Positions 21,067 through 31,946 of a DNA stretch of 64,000 bases are shown piece by piece. The translations under genes were made by a program, and so were the position numbers. Every line of letters starts with the position of its first letter. Positions within the stretch are counted from its first letter, which is position 1. The stretch comes from Alphaproteobacteria bacterium (lineage in GTDB: Bacteria; Pseudomonadota; Alphaproteobacteria; SHVV01): contig VGEO01000001.1 in assembly GCA_016869275.1 (NCBI GenBank), positions 1 to 64,000 of the forward strand. The letters run 5' to 3'. Below the pieces are notes generated by a model. That model did not search any database, was not told the DNA's origin, and worked only from the letters and a program-made list of their open reading frames with translations.

Positions 21067-21870
21067 ATGAAAATCCAAGGACTGGGCAACCGGGCGTTCC
21101 AGTTCGCCGCCGGGCTGGTCGCCTTCGGGCTGGCGGCGTGCGCGACGCCGCCGCAGGAGGCGGAGGCGCTCAAGGAGTTCCGCGAGGCCAACGACCCGGT
21201 CGAGCCGCTCAACCGCTACTTCTTCGACGTCAACAATTTCCTCGATAAACTGATCCTGAAGCCAGTCACGCAAGGTTACCTCCTGCTGCCGGACGGCCCG
21301 CGCGCGGGCGTCACCAATTTCCTTCGCAACCTGGACGCACCGGTCATTCTGGCGAATGACCTGCTGCAGGGGAAACTCGACCGCGCCACGATCACGGCCG
21401 GGCGCTTCGCCATCAACACCACGATCGGCGTCGGCGGTCTGTTCGATGTCGCGACCGACGCCGGTATCGAACGCCACGTCGAGGATTTCGGCCAGACGCT
21501 CGGCTACTGGGGCGCGAGCGAAGGTCCCTATCTGGTGCTGCCGTTGCTCGGCCCGGCGCCGCCGCGCGATCTCGTCGGTAAGATCGCCGACTACTTCATG
21601 GATCCGCTGACGTGGGTCGCGATCAACAGCGACGAACGCTGGGTCGGACCGGTGCGCTTCACCGCCGAGCTGATCGACTTTCGCGCCCGCAATTTCGACG
21701 AGATCGACAAGATCGAGCGCGAAGCCGTCGACCTCTACGCGCGGGTACGCAGCGCCTATCGGCAGAGCCGCGCCGACGATATTCGCGATGGCAAGGGCGG
21801 GCCTCTGGTACCGGTGCCGCAGATCTCGATTACCGACGAAGGGCCGCGCAAGGTTTCGCAAGGCGACTAA
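21067..21870 (+). CDS. mlaA: Outer-membrane lipoprotein MlaA (VacJ)
   Basis: Removes mislocalised phospholipids from the outer leaflet of the outer membrane and passes them to periplasmic MlaC. 267 residues. A signal peptide ends in a lipobox (LAAC near residue 25). The MlaA domain follows: NDPVEPLNRYFFDVN, then NFLRNLDAPVILANDLLQG, then GLFDVATDAGIERHVEDFGQTLGYWG, and PLLGPAPPRDLVG. Followed after 15 bases by mlaC. The inner-membrane MlaFED components are not in this window. Confidence 0.93.
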   Translation: MKIQGLGNRAFQFAAGLVAFGLAACATPPQEAEALKEFREANDPVEPLNRYFFDVNNFLDKLILKPVTQGYLLLPDGPRAGVTNFLRNLDAPVILANDLLQGKLDRATITAGRFAINTTIGVGGLFDVATDAGIERHVEDFGQTLGYWGASEGPYLVLPLLGPAPPRDLVGKIADYFMDPLTWVAINSDERWVGPVRFTAELIDFRARNFDEIDKIEREAVDLYARVRSAYRQSRADDIRDGKGGPLVPVPQISITDEGPRKVSQGD

Positions 21871-21885
21871 CGGCTGATTCGAACC

Positions 21886-22503
21886 ATGATCAGGCGCGCT
21901 GCAACGGGCCTCGTTGGGCTATGGCTGCTGCTATCGGCGGTGGCATCCGGCGCCGCTGCCCCCAATCTCAACACCCAGGATCCGGCGAGTTTCATCCAGT
22001 CGCTCGGCGAGGAAGCGATCCAAATGCTGAGCGACAAGACGCTCAGCGAAAAGGATCGTCTCATCCAGTTCCGGACCCTGCTGCACGCCGGGTTCGACAT
22101 GAAGACGATCGGGCGCTTCACGCTCGGGCGTTACAGCACGCGGGCGAGCGATGCTGAGGTCGAAGAGTTTCAACGCCTGTTCGATGAGTACGTCGTCCAA
22201 ACTTATGCGTCGCGGCTCGGTCAATATTCGGGCGAGAAGCTTCAGATCGGCACCGCCCGCAAGGACGAAAGCGGCGACATCCTGGTCGGCTCGGAGATCG
22301 TGCCGCGCGAGGGGCCGCAAGTCCGGGTCGAGTGGCGGGTCCGCGGCGAACCCGGCAAGTTCAAGATCATCGACGTGATCGTCGAGGGCGTCAGCATGGC
22401 GATCACGCAGCGCTCGGAGTTCAGTGCGGTGATTCAGCGTTCGGGCGGCAAAATCGACGGCCTGATCAGCGAACTCCGCCGCAAGATTCCGTCGTCCTAC
22501 TGA
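21886..22503 (+). CDS. mlaC: Periplasmic phospholipid-binding protein MlaC
   Basis: Soluble carrier that ferries phospholipid between MlaA and the MlaFEDB transporter. 205 residues. The signal peptide occupies about 1-25 (cut after GAAA). The MlaC/Tol-Tol-Ttg2D fold is recognised from FRTLLHAGFDMKTIGRFTLGRY, EEFQRLFDEYVVQTYASRL and VDVIVEGVSMAITQRSEF-like segments (here IIDVIVEGVS). Gene order with mlaA supports the call. Confidence 0.92.
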   Translation: MIRRAATGLVGLWLLLSAVASGAAAPNLNTQDPASFIQSLGEEAIQMLSDKTLSEKDRLIQFRTLLHAGFDMKTIGRFTLGRYSTRASDAEVEEFQRLFDEYVVQTYASRLGQYSGEKLQIGTARKDESGDILVGSEIVPREGPQVRVEWRVRGEPGKFKIIDVIVEGVSMAITQRSEFSAVIQRSGGKIDGLISELRRKIPSSY

Positions 22504-22522
22504 CCCCCTCCCGCTCGCTTCG

Positions 22523-22590
22523 CTCGCTCCGTCCGACGTCATGGCGGGCCGGCCACAGGCCGAGTCCCGGCCATCCTCGAGCGGAGCGAG
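22523..22590. repeat. Inverted repeat between convergent mlaC and ettA
   Basis: CTCGCTCCG at 22523-22531 is the reverse complement of CGGAGCGAG at 22582-22590. Inside lies a second imperfect pair, ATGGCGGG with CCCGGCCAT. The element fills the gap between two converging genes, so it could act as a terminator in both directions, although no T-run follows the stem. A similar GCGAGCGGAGCG string occurs after the parvulin gene near 32890. Confidence 0.45.
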
Positions 22591-22615
22591 TGCTTCCGCC
22601 CAAGTGAAACGCGCG

Positions 22616-24298
<1,683 letters not shown>

Positions 24299-24424
24299 GG
24301 CCGCTCCGGACATTGAACCGGCCGGTTATGTAGCGGTGCCGGGCGCTGACGGCAAGCGAGGGTTCGTGATTTTTCGCGCCCGCTCTGCTATCGAAGGCGG
24401 TCCCCAGAGCCACCAGCGACCTTC

Positions 24425-25333
24425 ATGCCCCATCTCGCGATGCTGATCGCCATGGCGTTCGGCGCTTCGTCGTTCACCGCCGGCAAGGCGGCGGTCGCCG
24501 AGCTGCCCGCGTCGGAGGTGCTCGCCGCCCGTTTCGTGATCGGCGCGCTGATCCTGTGGCTCGTGCTGATCGCGCTGCGCCAACGGTTGAAGCCCGATCG
24601 CTACGACGGCCGCGCGTTCGTGGTCGGGCTGTTCGAACCGGGCTTGGGCTCGGTGCTGGCGTTCTGGGGCCTGACGCTCACCACCGCGGTGCACGCGACG
24701 GTGCTGTTCGCCTGGTCGCCGCTGCTGCAGGCGGTGCTGGCGCGCGTGATCTTGAAGGAGCGCCTCATGCCCGAGGTGGTCGCCGGGGCGGTACTGGCGC
24801 TCGCCGGCACCGTCTGGCTGGTGTCCGACCGCCTGGACGACACGAGCGGCTCGCTCGTCGGCGGTGCGATGTGCATGGTCGGCCTCATTTCCATGTCGAT
24901 CGCCCAGTTGGCGCTCCGCCGCGTCGCCCAGGCGCGCGGGCGCCCGATCGCGGCCGCTGCCTGGCAGCTGACCGGATCGGCACTCGCCGCGTTCGCGGCG
25001 ATGGCGTTGATCGAGTGGCCGATCCTTGGCATCACCTGGCGCGCGAGCGCCGATGCGGACGTGTGGTTCGTGATCGTCTATCTGGCGATCTTCGTCACCG
25101 CCGCGGTGTTCGCCCTCACCAACTATGCGCTCCGGCACCTGCCGGTCGGGCTCGCCGGTCTCTACTACGTGCTCCTTGCTCCGCTCGGCGTGCCGATCGC
25201 CGTCATCTTCTTGGGCGAATCGGTATCGGCCGCCGATCTCGGCGCCATCGGCCTGATCGCGTTCGGCGTGGCGCTCCCTTCGATCACGGGCGTGCCGATG
25301 ATCGCGCGGCTGATCGGCCGGGCGCGAGCGTGA
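24425..25333 (+). CDS. EamA/DMT transporter, array gene 1 of 7
   Basis: 302 residues, hydrophobic across the length, fitting ten helices in two EamA repeats. It begins MPHLAMLIAMAFGASSFTAGK and has ASEVLAARF at the end of helix 1. It ends with the family's GVALPSITG. First gene of a run of seven paralogues on the plus strand; the 126 bases between it and ettA should hold the promoter, but I see no clear consensus. Substrate unknown. The next gene begins inside its stop codon (GTGA at 25330). Confidence 0.88.
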   Translation: MPHLAMLIAMAFGASSFTAGKAAVAELPASEVLAARFVIGALILWLVLIALRQRLKPDRYDGRAFVVGLFEPGLGSVLAFWGLTLTTAVHATVLFAWSPLLQAVLARVILKERLMPEVVAGAVLALAGTVWLVSDRLDDTSGSLVGGAMCMVGLISMSIAQLALRRVAQARGRPIAAAAWQLTGSALAAFAAMALIEWPILGITWRASADADVWFVIVYLAIFVTAAVFALTNYALRHLPVGLAGLYYVLLAPLGVPIAVIFLGESVSAADLGAIGLIAFGVALPSITGVPMIARLIGRARA

Positions 25334-26262
25334 GCGGGATGTTCGACGCGATCCCGCGCCGCTACCTCCCGCACCTCGCGATCCTCGCCGTCGTCGCGTT
25401 CGGTACGACCTGGGGCATCGCCGCCAAGACCGCGGTCGGAACGATGCCGGTCACCGACTTTCTCTTCATCCGCTATGTGCTTGCGACCGCGCTGATCGCG
25501 ATTCCGCTGCTCGTGCGGAAGCACACGCGCAAGCCTGGACGCAGCGAACGCCAAGCGTTCGTGCTCGGCTTCTTCGATCCCGGCGCGACCACGCTGTTCG
25601 TTTTCTACGCGCTCTACTATACCGACGCCGTCAACGCGATCATCATCGCCGCCTGGCTCCCGCTGCTCGCCGCGATCGCGGCATGGTGGCTGATCGGCGA
25701 GCGGCCGTCGCTCCCGGCGGTCGCCGGCGCCGCGCTCGGCCTGATCGGGATCGTGCTGCTGGTCTCCGACGATGCCTCACAACTCAAGAGCGACTCGTTG
25801 ATCGGCGACCTCCTTTGCATCGCTTGTCAGGTGACGCTCGCCGGGAGCGTCGCCCTGATGCGGCGGATCAACCAGGAGGCCGGCGACCCTTTGAGCGTCG
25901 CCGCATGGCAGATCGCCGGCGGGACCGTGACGGTCGCGGCCGCTTCGGTGATCGACAGCCTGATCGCCGGGCGCCCGTGGCTGTCGATGCCGCCGGCCGA
26001 GGGCTGGCTCCTCGTCGGCTACCTCGCGCTGTTTCTCACCGTCGGCTCGTTCTGGCTCTATAACTTCGCGCTCCGCTACCTGCCGACGGCGCGCGTCACG
26101 CTCTACGGCCTGATCAGCCCCCCGCTTGCGGTGCCCTTGACGGCAGCCGTGCTCGGCGAGTCGGTCACCTGGATCGACGCGAGCGCACTCGCGGTCGTGC
26201 TCGCCGGCGTCGCGCTGCCGATGCTGATCGCCGGGCGAAGAAGCGCGCTGCCGGCGCCATGA
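25330..26262 (+). CDS. EamA/DMT transporter, array gene 2 of 7
   Basis: 310 residues from GTG 25330, or 307 from ATG 25339. GTG shares a GTGA with the previous stop, matching the overlap style of the array. The first helix reads LPHLAILAVVAFGTTWGIAAK. After helix 5 is IVLLVSDDASQ, a segment recurring in several array members, and the end is GVALPMLIAG. Sequence is clearly related to genes 1 and 3 but far from identical, so it is an old duplication. Substrate unknown. Confidence 0.87.
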   Translation: MSGMFDAIPRRYLPHLAILAVVAFGTTWGIAAKTAVGTMPVTDFLFIRYVLATALIAIPLLVRKHTRKPGRSERQAFVLGFFDPGATTLFVFYALYYTDAVNAIIIAAWLPLLAAIAAWWLIGERPSLPAVAGAALGLIGIVLLVSDDASQLKSDSLIGDLLCIACQVTLAGSVALMRRINQEAGDPLSVAAWQIAGGTVTVAAASVIDSLIAGRPWLSMPPAEGWLLVGYLALFLTVGSFWLYNFALRYLPTARVTLYGLISPPLAVPLTAAVLGESVTWIDASALAVVLAGVALPMLIAGRRSALPAP

Positions 26263-27173
26263 AGTATTTCCCGCACGCCGCGATTCTCGTCGCCGTACTC
26301 CTGTGGGCGACCTCGGTCCCGGCCGGCAAGGCGGCGGTCTCCGCTATGCCGGCTTCGGAAATCCTGATCTTCCGCTTCGGGTTGGGCGGGCTTTTGCTGT
26401 GGCTCACCCTCCTGCTCCTACGCCGCCGCGCCGAGATTTTCGCGATCGGCCGCCGCGCGTTCTGGATCGGCTTGTCGGCGCCGGCCGCGGCGACGCTCAC
26501 CGCCTACTGGGGGCTTCTGCATACCAGCGCCGTGCACGCGGTGCTGATTACCGCCGGCGCCCCGGTCACGACCTCGTTGCTTGCCTGGTGGCTGCTCGCG
26601 GAGAAACCGACGCGGTGGGTGGTCGCGGGAACGGCGGTCGCCGCGGCCGGAATCCTGCTCCTCGTCTCCGACGACGATGCGGTCGGGGCGAGCCTGTGGG
26701 GCGACTTCCTTTGCTTCTTGAGCGTGCTGTTCGCCGGCTACGCACAGGTCAGCCAGCGGCGGCTCGGACTCCAGTACGGCAACGCCATCGCCGCGACCGC
26801 CTGGCAGATGACGAGCGGAACGATCGCCTGCCTGATCGTCATGATCGGCTTCGAAAGCTGGCTCGACGAGCGCGGTTGGATGGCGGTGCCGTCGACCGGC
26901 GTCTGGCTGCTGATTCTCTACCTCGCGGTGTTCGTCACGGCGCTCCCGTTCGCGCTCGCGAACTACACCTTGAGCCGGATGCCGGCCGGGCACATGGCGC
27001 TCTACACGGTCTTGATGGCCCCGCTAGGCGTGCCGGTCGCGGCCGTGGTATTGGGTGAGCCCGTTTCGCTCGTCGATATCTTGGCCCTCCTTTTCGTCAC
27101 CGCGGGGGTCGCGCTGCCGGCGCTCGCCGGCCTTCGGCGCGGCGACCGCCGGGGCGATGCGATCGCGCCTTAA
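26259..27173 (+). CDS. EamA/DMT transporter, array gene 3 of 7
   Basis: 304 residues, starting at the ATGA that overlaps the previous stop. It begins KYFPHAAILVAVLLWATSVPAGK with MPASEILIFRF after helix 1, and has LLLVSDDDAVG in the middle and GVALPALAG at the end. It shares MPASEIxxxRF with gene 4, and both have GFESWLDxRGWMAVPS between helices 6 and 7, so these two are the closest pair of the array. Confidence 0.88.
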   Translation: MKYFPHAAILVAVLLWATSVPAGKAAVSAMPASEILIFRFGLGGLLLWLTLLLLRRRAEIFAIGRRAFWIGLSAPAAATLTAYWGLLHTSAVHAVLITAGAPVTTSLLAWWLLAEKPTRWVVAGTAVAAAGILLLVSDDDAVGASLWGDFLCFLSVLFAGYAQVSQRRLGLQYGNAIAATAWQMTSGTIACLIVMIGFESWLDERGWMAVPSTGVWLLILYLAVFVTALPFALANYTLSRMPAGHMALYTVLMAPLGVPVAAVVLGEPVSLVDILALLFVTAGVALPALAGLRRGDRRGDAIAP

Positions 27174-27209
27174 CGACCCTACGCTCTCCGCTTCGAGTGC
27201 CGGTATCCG

Positions 27210-28130
27210 ATGCACGTCCTCTCACACCTCGCGATTCTGACGGCGACGCTGTTTTGGGCGTCCTCCTTCGCCGCCGGCAAGGTCGGGGTCGCCGCGATGC
27301 CGGCGTCCGAGATCTTTGCGATTCGCTTCACCGTCGCCGCCCTTATCCTCTGGCCGTTCGTACTGCTGCGCGGCCGCGCTGCCGTGGCCTGGCGCAGCGT
27401 CGCCCTCCCCAGCCTCGTCCTGGGCGCGCTGTCGCCTTCGCTGGCGAGCCTCTGCTTCTACTGGGGCATGCTCACGACGTCCGCGGTCAACGCGGTGGTG
27501 ATCGCGGCGCTGATGCCGCTCATGACTTCGCTCGCGGCGCGGCTCCTGATCGGTGAGAAGGTGGCGGTGCGCGTCGTCGTCGGTTCGCTGGTGGCGCTTG
27601 CCGGTATCGTCCTTCTGGTGAGCGACGACGCCGCGGCAAATGCAGGTTCGATCAAGGGCGATGCCCTCTGCGTCGCCGGGCTCGTGCTGATGTGCCTATC
27701 GCAGACCTATATGCGGCGTCTGAACCGCGACGTCGCCGATCCGCTCGCGATCACGGTCTGGCAGCTGACCGGCGGCGCGGCGATGAGCCTCGTGGTGATG
27801 GCGGGTTTCGAGAGCTGGCTCGACGCGCGCGGCTGGATGGCGGTGCCCTCGCTCGAGATGTGGCTCTTGATCGGCTACCTCACGATCTTCGTCAGCATCG
27901 CCACGTTCCTGCTCAACAACTACGGCCTGCGGCGCATGTCGGCGGCGCAGTCGAGCCTCTATTACGTGCTGATGGCGCCATTGGGCGCGCCGATCTCCTA
28001 TTTCTGGCTCGGCGAATCGATCACGGCCCGCGACGCCGCGGCGATCGCGTTGGTCGCGGCTGGCGTCGCGATCCCGGTCGCGGTGATCGCGCTTCGGCGT
28101 CTCCGCGCGTCGAGCGCGGCACCGACATGA
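27210..28130 (+). CDS. EamA/DMT transporter, array gene 4 of 7
   Basis: 306 residues. It begins HVLSHLAILTATLFWASSFAAGK with MPASEIFAIRF, contains IVLLVSDDAAANAG and, like gene 3, GFESWLDARGWMAVPS. The 36-base gap before it is the widest in the array and could hold an internal ribosome site or weak promoter; none is obvious. Ten hydrophobic segments fit the DMT topology. Substrate unknown. Confidence 0.88.
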   Translation: MHVLSHLAILTATLFWASSFAAGKVGVAAMPASEIFAIRFTVAALILWPFVLLRGRAAVAWRSVALPSLVLGALSPSLASLCFYWGMLTTSAVNAVVIAALMPLMTSLAARLLIGEKVAVRVVVGSLVALAGIVLLVSDDAAANAGSIKGDALCVAGLVLMCLSQTYMRRLNRDVADPLAITVWQLTGGAAMSLVVMAGFESWLDARGWMAVPSLEMWLLIGYLTIFVSIATFLLNNYGLRRMSAAQSSLYYVLMAPLGAPISYFWLGESITARDAAAIALVAAGVAIPVAVIALRRLRASSAAPT

Positions 28131-28140
28131 GACGCACGCG

Positions 28141-29043
28141 ATGAGCGCCCATCTCGCGATGGTGCTGGCGGCGCTGCTGTGGGCTTCGGCCACGGTCGCG
28201 AGCAAGGCGGCGCTGCCGGTGGTGCCGTTCGCCGAGCTCGCATTCCTGCGGGTGGCGCTCGGCAGCGGCGCGCAGTGGGCGACGGTCAAGGCGTTCGGTC
28301 TTCGTTCGGTGCCGCCGCGGATCGCGCTCCGCGCCGCCGCCATCGGCGCGATCGAGCCCGGCATCGTCACCGCGATCGGCTATTGGGGCCTGTCGCAAAC
28401 CTCGGCTGTCCACGCCGTCGTGATCTTCGCGCTGATGCCGATGGTGACCGCGCTCCTGGCCCGGCTGTTCATCGGCGAGGCGATCCGGCTGCCGTTGATC
28501 GTCGGCGCCGCGGTCGCGATCGCGGCGACGATCCTTCTCGTCACCGGCCGCGCCGCCGGCGCCCACGCCTCCCTCGCCGGCGATGCGTTGATCGCGACCG
28601 CGCTCCTCTTGGCCTGCGTAGGGGCGCTGGCGCTCCGCCGCAACGCCCAAGCGAACGCCGGCTCCGCGGTCGCCTCGACCGCCTACCAACTGGCGGGCGC
28701 CGCGACCTCGAGTCTGGTCATCGCCGTGGTCGCAGCCAGCGGCGCGCCGTTCGCCTGGGTCGGCGCGGCCGACACCGGCACCCTCGCCACGATCCTGTTC
28801 CTCGGCTTCGGCGTGAGCGGCCTCGCCTCGCCGATCTACAACTTCGCCTTCAAGCGGCTCGAAGCGGCGCAGGTCACGCTTTACGTCGTCCTGATCGGCC
28901 CGATCGGCGTCGCGTTGGCGTGGCTGTTCCTGGGCGAGCCGCTCAGCGCGCGCGATGTCGCCCTGATCGCGGCGACCGTCGCCGGCGTCGCGCTGCCGGC
29001 GGCGGCCGATGCCTTCGCCCGCGCCCGCGCGCGGCCGCAGTGA
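28141..29043 (+). CDS. EamA/DMT transporter, array gene 5 of 7
   Basis: 300 residues. It begins SAHLAMVLAALLWASATVASK with FAELAFLRV and ends GVALPAAADAF. The SDD segment of genes 2-4 is replaced by LLVTGRAAGAH. It pairs with gene 6, which has the same WASAxVASKAA opening and a similar GxxAxxASLxGDAL-type loop. The gap to gene 4 is ten bases. Confidence 0.88.
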   Translation: MSAHLAMVLAALLWASATVASKAALPVVPFAELAFLRVALGSGAQWATVKAFGLRSVPPRIALRAAAIGAIEPGIVTAIGYWGLSQTSAVHAVVIFALMPMVTALLARLFIGEAIRLPLIVGAAVAIAATILLVTGRAAGAHASLAGDALIATALLLACVGALALRRNAQANAGSAVASTAYQLAGAATSSLVIAVVAASGAPFAWVGAADTGTLATILFLGFGVSGLASPIYNFAFKRLEAAQVTLYVVLIGPIGVALAWLFLGEPLSARDVALIAATVAGVALPAAADAFARARARPQ

Positions 29044-29051
29044 GAGCCGCG

Positions 29052-29954
29052 ATGCTGCCGCATCTCGCCATGACCGGCGCCGCGCTTCTGTGGGCGTCGG
29101 CCTTCGTCGCCAGCAAAGCGGCGATCGCGACCATTCCGATCGGCGAACTCTGTCTCGTGCGCTTCGGCATCGGCGCGCTCTTTCTCTGGGCGGTCGCGCT
29201 CGCGGCCGGCGAACTGCGGGGGCTCAAGCACATCGCCGGCCGGGCGCTTGCGGTCGGCCTGTTCGAACCCGGATTCATCACCGTCGTGGTCTACTGGGGC
29301 CTCGCCCGCACCTCGGCAACCCACGGCATCGTCATCTTCGCGCTGATGCCGCTCGCGACCGCGTTTCTGGGGCGCATTTTTTTGCGCGAGTCGCTGAACC
29401 CGCTCCTGTTCGCGGGCTCGTTCCTGGCGATCGGCGGGACCGTGCTCATGGTATCGGGGACCGCGCCCGGGAGCGATGCGACGCTCATGGGCGATGGCAT
29501 CATTGCCTTCGGCCTCCTCGGCGCGTGCGGCGCGATCCTGGTGCTGCGGAGGGTGACTCAGGCGCCGGCGTCGCCGCTCGCGCTGACGGCGATCCAGATG
29601 ACCGGCGCCACCGCGGCCGGCCTGATCGTCGCGCTCGCCGAGAGCGGGGCAACGTTCGCGTGGGTCGGCGAGGCCTCGTTCGCGACGTTCGCAATCCTCG
29701 GCTATTTGGGCGTGCTCGTGAGCGGGGTCGCTTTCGTGTTCTATAACCTCGGCATCCGCGGGATCGAGGCGGCGCGCGTCAGCCTCTATATCGTCCTGAT
29801 CACGCCCTTGGGCGTGCCGCTCGCGGCGATATTCTTGGCCGAGCCGGTCGGCTGGCGCGAGGCGGCCGCGGTCGCGATGGTGGTCGCCGGGGTCGCGCTC
29901 CCGTTCCTCGCGCATTTCGGCCGCGCCGCCCGCGCGCGGCCCCCCGCATCGTGA
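29052..29954 (+). CDS. EamA/DMT transporter, array gene 6 of 7
   Basis: 300 residues from ATG 29052 (MLPHLAMTGAALLWASAFVASK); a GTG at 29040 that overlaps the previous stop would add four residues. It has IGELCLVRF after helix 1, VLMVSGTAPGSDATLMGDG in the middle and GVALPFLAHF at the end. The sequence is closest to gene 5 by eye. Ten-helix DMT pattern, substrate unknown. Confidence 0.87.
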   Translation: MLPHLAMTGAALLWASAFVASKAAIATIPIGELCLVRFGIGALFLWAVALAAGELRGLKHIAGRALAVGLFEPGFITVVVYWGLARTSATHGIVIFALMPLATAFLGRIFLRESLNPLLFAGSFLAIGGTVLMVSGTAPGSDATLMGDGIIAFGLLGACGAILVLRRVTQAPASPLALTAIQMTGATAAGLIVALAESGATFAWVGEASFATFAILGYLGVLVSGVAFVFYNLGIRGIEAARVSLYIVLITPLGVPLAAIFLAEPVGWREAAAVAMVVAGVALPFLAHFGRAARARPPAS

Positions 29955-30868
29955 CCGCGCCGCCCCCGCCCCGCCACCCGGCGCTGCCCCACGTCGCGCT
30001 GGTGGCGGCCGTGACGCTGTGGGCGACGATCTACGTCGCCGCCAAGGCGGCGATGACGGTGATCCCGGTTGCCGAGCTAATCTCGCTCCGCTTCACGCTG
30101 GGCGCGGGCGTCCTGTGGGCGTTCATCCTCGCGACCGGCGAGAAGGTCGAGGCGCGCGCGATCGGCTGGCGCGCGTTCGCGGTCGGACTGGTCGAACCGG
30201 GCGCGGCCTCGATGCTCACTTTCTGGGGCCTGAAACTCACCTCGGCGGTGAGCGCGACCGTGATCTTCGCGACCATTCCGGTGGTGACCGCGGCGTTGAG
30301 CTGGGTGTTCCTGCGCGAGCGGACGCCGGGCGTGGTGCTCGCGGCCTCGGCGCTGGCGCTCGCCGGCACCGCGCTCCTGGTCGCCGACGATGCCGGCGCG
30401 CTCGACACCTCGCTCGCCGGCGACCTTCTCATTCTGGGGACCCTCGTCTTCATCGTCGCGGTACAGCTCGTGCAGCGGCGGCTCGCCACCCACCACGGCA
30501 AGCCGGTGGTGGTGACCGCCTGGCAGCTCTTGGGCGCGGCGGTCGCGGGCTACGCGGTGACGCCGTTCGCGGCGCCCGAGGCCGGCGTCTTCGCCTGGGT
30601 CGCGACCGCGCCTGCGGCGACCTGGGCGACGCTCGCCTATATCGGCATCATGGTGAGCGCGGTGACGTTCGGGATCTACAACTACGCGCTCCGCTACCTC
30701 CCGGTCGCGCGCGTCAATCTCTACTACACCCTGGTCGCGCCGATCGGCGTGCCGCTGGCGGCGCTCCTCTTGGACGAGCCGGTGACTGCGCTCGATCTCG
30801 CCGCGACGCTGCTGGTCGTGGTCGCGGTGGCGCTGCCAGCGGTGCCGGAAGTGTGGCGGCGGCGTTAG
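29951..30868 (+). CDS. EamA/DMT transporter, array gene 7 of 7
   Basis: 305 residues from GTG 29951, overlapping the stop of gene 6. A Pro-rich start ([20 protein letters not shown]) precedes helix 1, with VAELISLRF after it. The middle has [19 protein letters not shown], a variant of the SDD segment, and the end is [13 protein letters not shown]. Its stop overlaps that of the converging glutaminase gene (30865-30868), closing the array. Confidence 0.88.
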   Translation: MTAPPPPRHPALPHVALVAAVTLWATIYVAAKAAMTVIPVAELISLRFTLGAGVLWAFILATGEKVEARAIGWRAFAVGLVEPGAASMLTFWGLKLTSAVSATVIFATIPVVTAALSWVFLRERTPGVVLAASALALAGTALLVADDAGALDTSLAGDLLILGTLVFIVAVQLVQRRLATHHGKPVVVTAWQLLGAAVAGYAVTPFAAPEAGVFAWVATAPAATWATLAYIGIMVSAVTFGIYNYALRYLPVARVNLYYTLVAPIGVPLAALLLDEPVTALDLAATLLVVVAVALPAVPEVWRRR

Positions 30869-31815
30869 TGCTTCCGTCCCGTCGTCCCGAACACCGAGGT
30901 CCTGGTCTTGGCCGCGAACAGTTCGAGCGCGATGGTGCCGGCGTGGCTGTTGCCCTGCTTGTTGAGCCCGGGCGACCATACCGCGACCGTCATCTTGCCG
31001 GGCACGACGACGACGATGCCGCCGCCGACCCCACTCTTCCCCGGCAGCCCGACCTTGAACGCGAACTCGCCCGAAGCGTCGTAGTGGCCGCAGGTCAGCA
31101 TGATCGCGTTGATGCGGGTCGCCTGGTCACTCTTGACGATGCGGTCGCCGGTCAACGGATCGCGGCCATAGTTGGCGAGGTAGAGCGCGGCCCGCGACAG
31201 GTCGACACAGTTCATCTCGATCGCGCACTGCTTGAAGTAAGTCTCGAGCACGAGGTCGGGCTCGTTCTCGAGGTTGCCGAAGCTCTTCATGAAGTTGGCG
31301 AGCGCGACGTTCCGGTAGCCGGTATCGGCCTCCGACTTGGCGATGATGCGGTCGATCCGCACCTTGGGGTCGTCGGCCAGGGTCTGCACGAACTGGAGGA
31401 TGTTGCCGGCGGGGTCGTTGTGGCGCGCGCGCTTGGCGGCCGAGACGATCACGTCGGCGACCACGATCGCGCCGGCGTTGATGAAGGGGTTGCGCGGAAT
31501 CCCATCCTCGCGCTCGAGTTGCACGAGCGAATTGAACGGATTACCGGACGGCTCGCGACCCAGCCGCTTCCAGAGCCCGTCGCCCACTTCGCGGAGCGCC
31601 AGCGTCAGCGTGAACAGCTTGGAGACGCTCTGGATCGAGAACGGCACCTTAGCGTCGCCCGCGTGGAAGGTTTCGCCGATCACCGTCGTCACCGCGATCC
31701 CGAACTTGTGAGGATCAGCTTTGGCGAGCGCGGGGATATAGTCGGCGACCTTGGCGACGCCGAGCTCGGGTTTGATCTCGTGAACGATGTCGTTGAGAAC
31801 CTTCTTGAGGTCCAT
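30865..31815 (-). CDS. glsA: Glutaminase GlsA
   Basis: Cytoplasmic enzyme hydrolysing glutamine to glutamate and ammonia; fold related to serine beta-lactamases. 316 residues, about the family's 305-310. [12 protein letters not shown] holds the Ser-x-x-Lys catalytic dyad. [10 protein letters not shown], the SEADTGYRN segment and [12 protein letters not shown] are typical of the family. The start ATG 31815 has GGGGAG just upstream, so the longer frame from 31854 was not used. Convergent with the last transporter of the array. Confidence 0.95.
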   Translation of the reverse strand: MDLKKVLNDIVHEIKPELGVAKVADYIPALAKADPHKFGIAVTTVIGETFHAGDAKVPFSIQSVSKLFTLTLALREVGDGLWKRLGREPSGNPFNSLVQLEREDGIPRNPFINAGAIVVADVIVSAAKRARHNDPAGNILQFVQTLADDPKVRIDRIIAKSEADTGYRNVALANFMKSFGNLENEPDLVLETYFKQCAIEMNCVDLSRAALYLANYGRDPLTGDRIVKSDQATRINAIMLTCGHYDASGEFAFKVGLPGKSGVGGGIVVVVPGKMTVAVWSPGLNKQGNSHAGTIALELFAAKTRTSVFGTTGRKH

Positions 31816-31946
31816 GCCGTGCTCCCCGTGCTGGCGTCGTCGCGTCGGCGCCAACGCTACAGGAAATGCGGCCCATATTCACGTGGAGCGGCCGAAACGC
31901 CCCTGCTAGGCTCGGCCTCACCCGCGATCCGTAAAGGAACCCCCCC

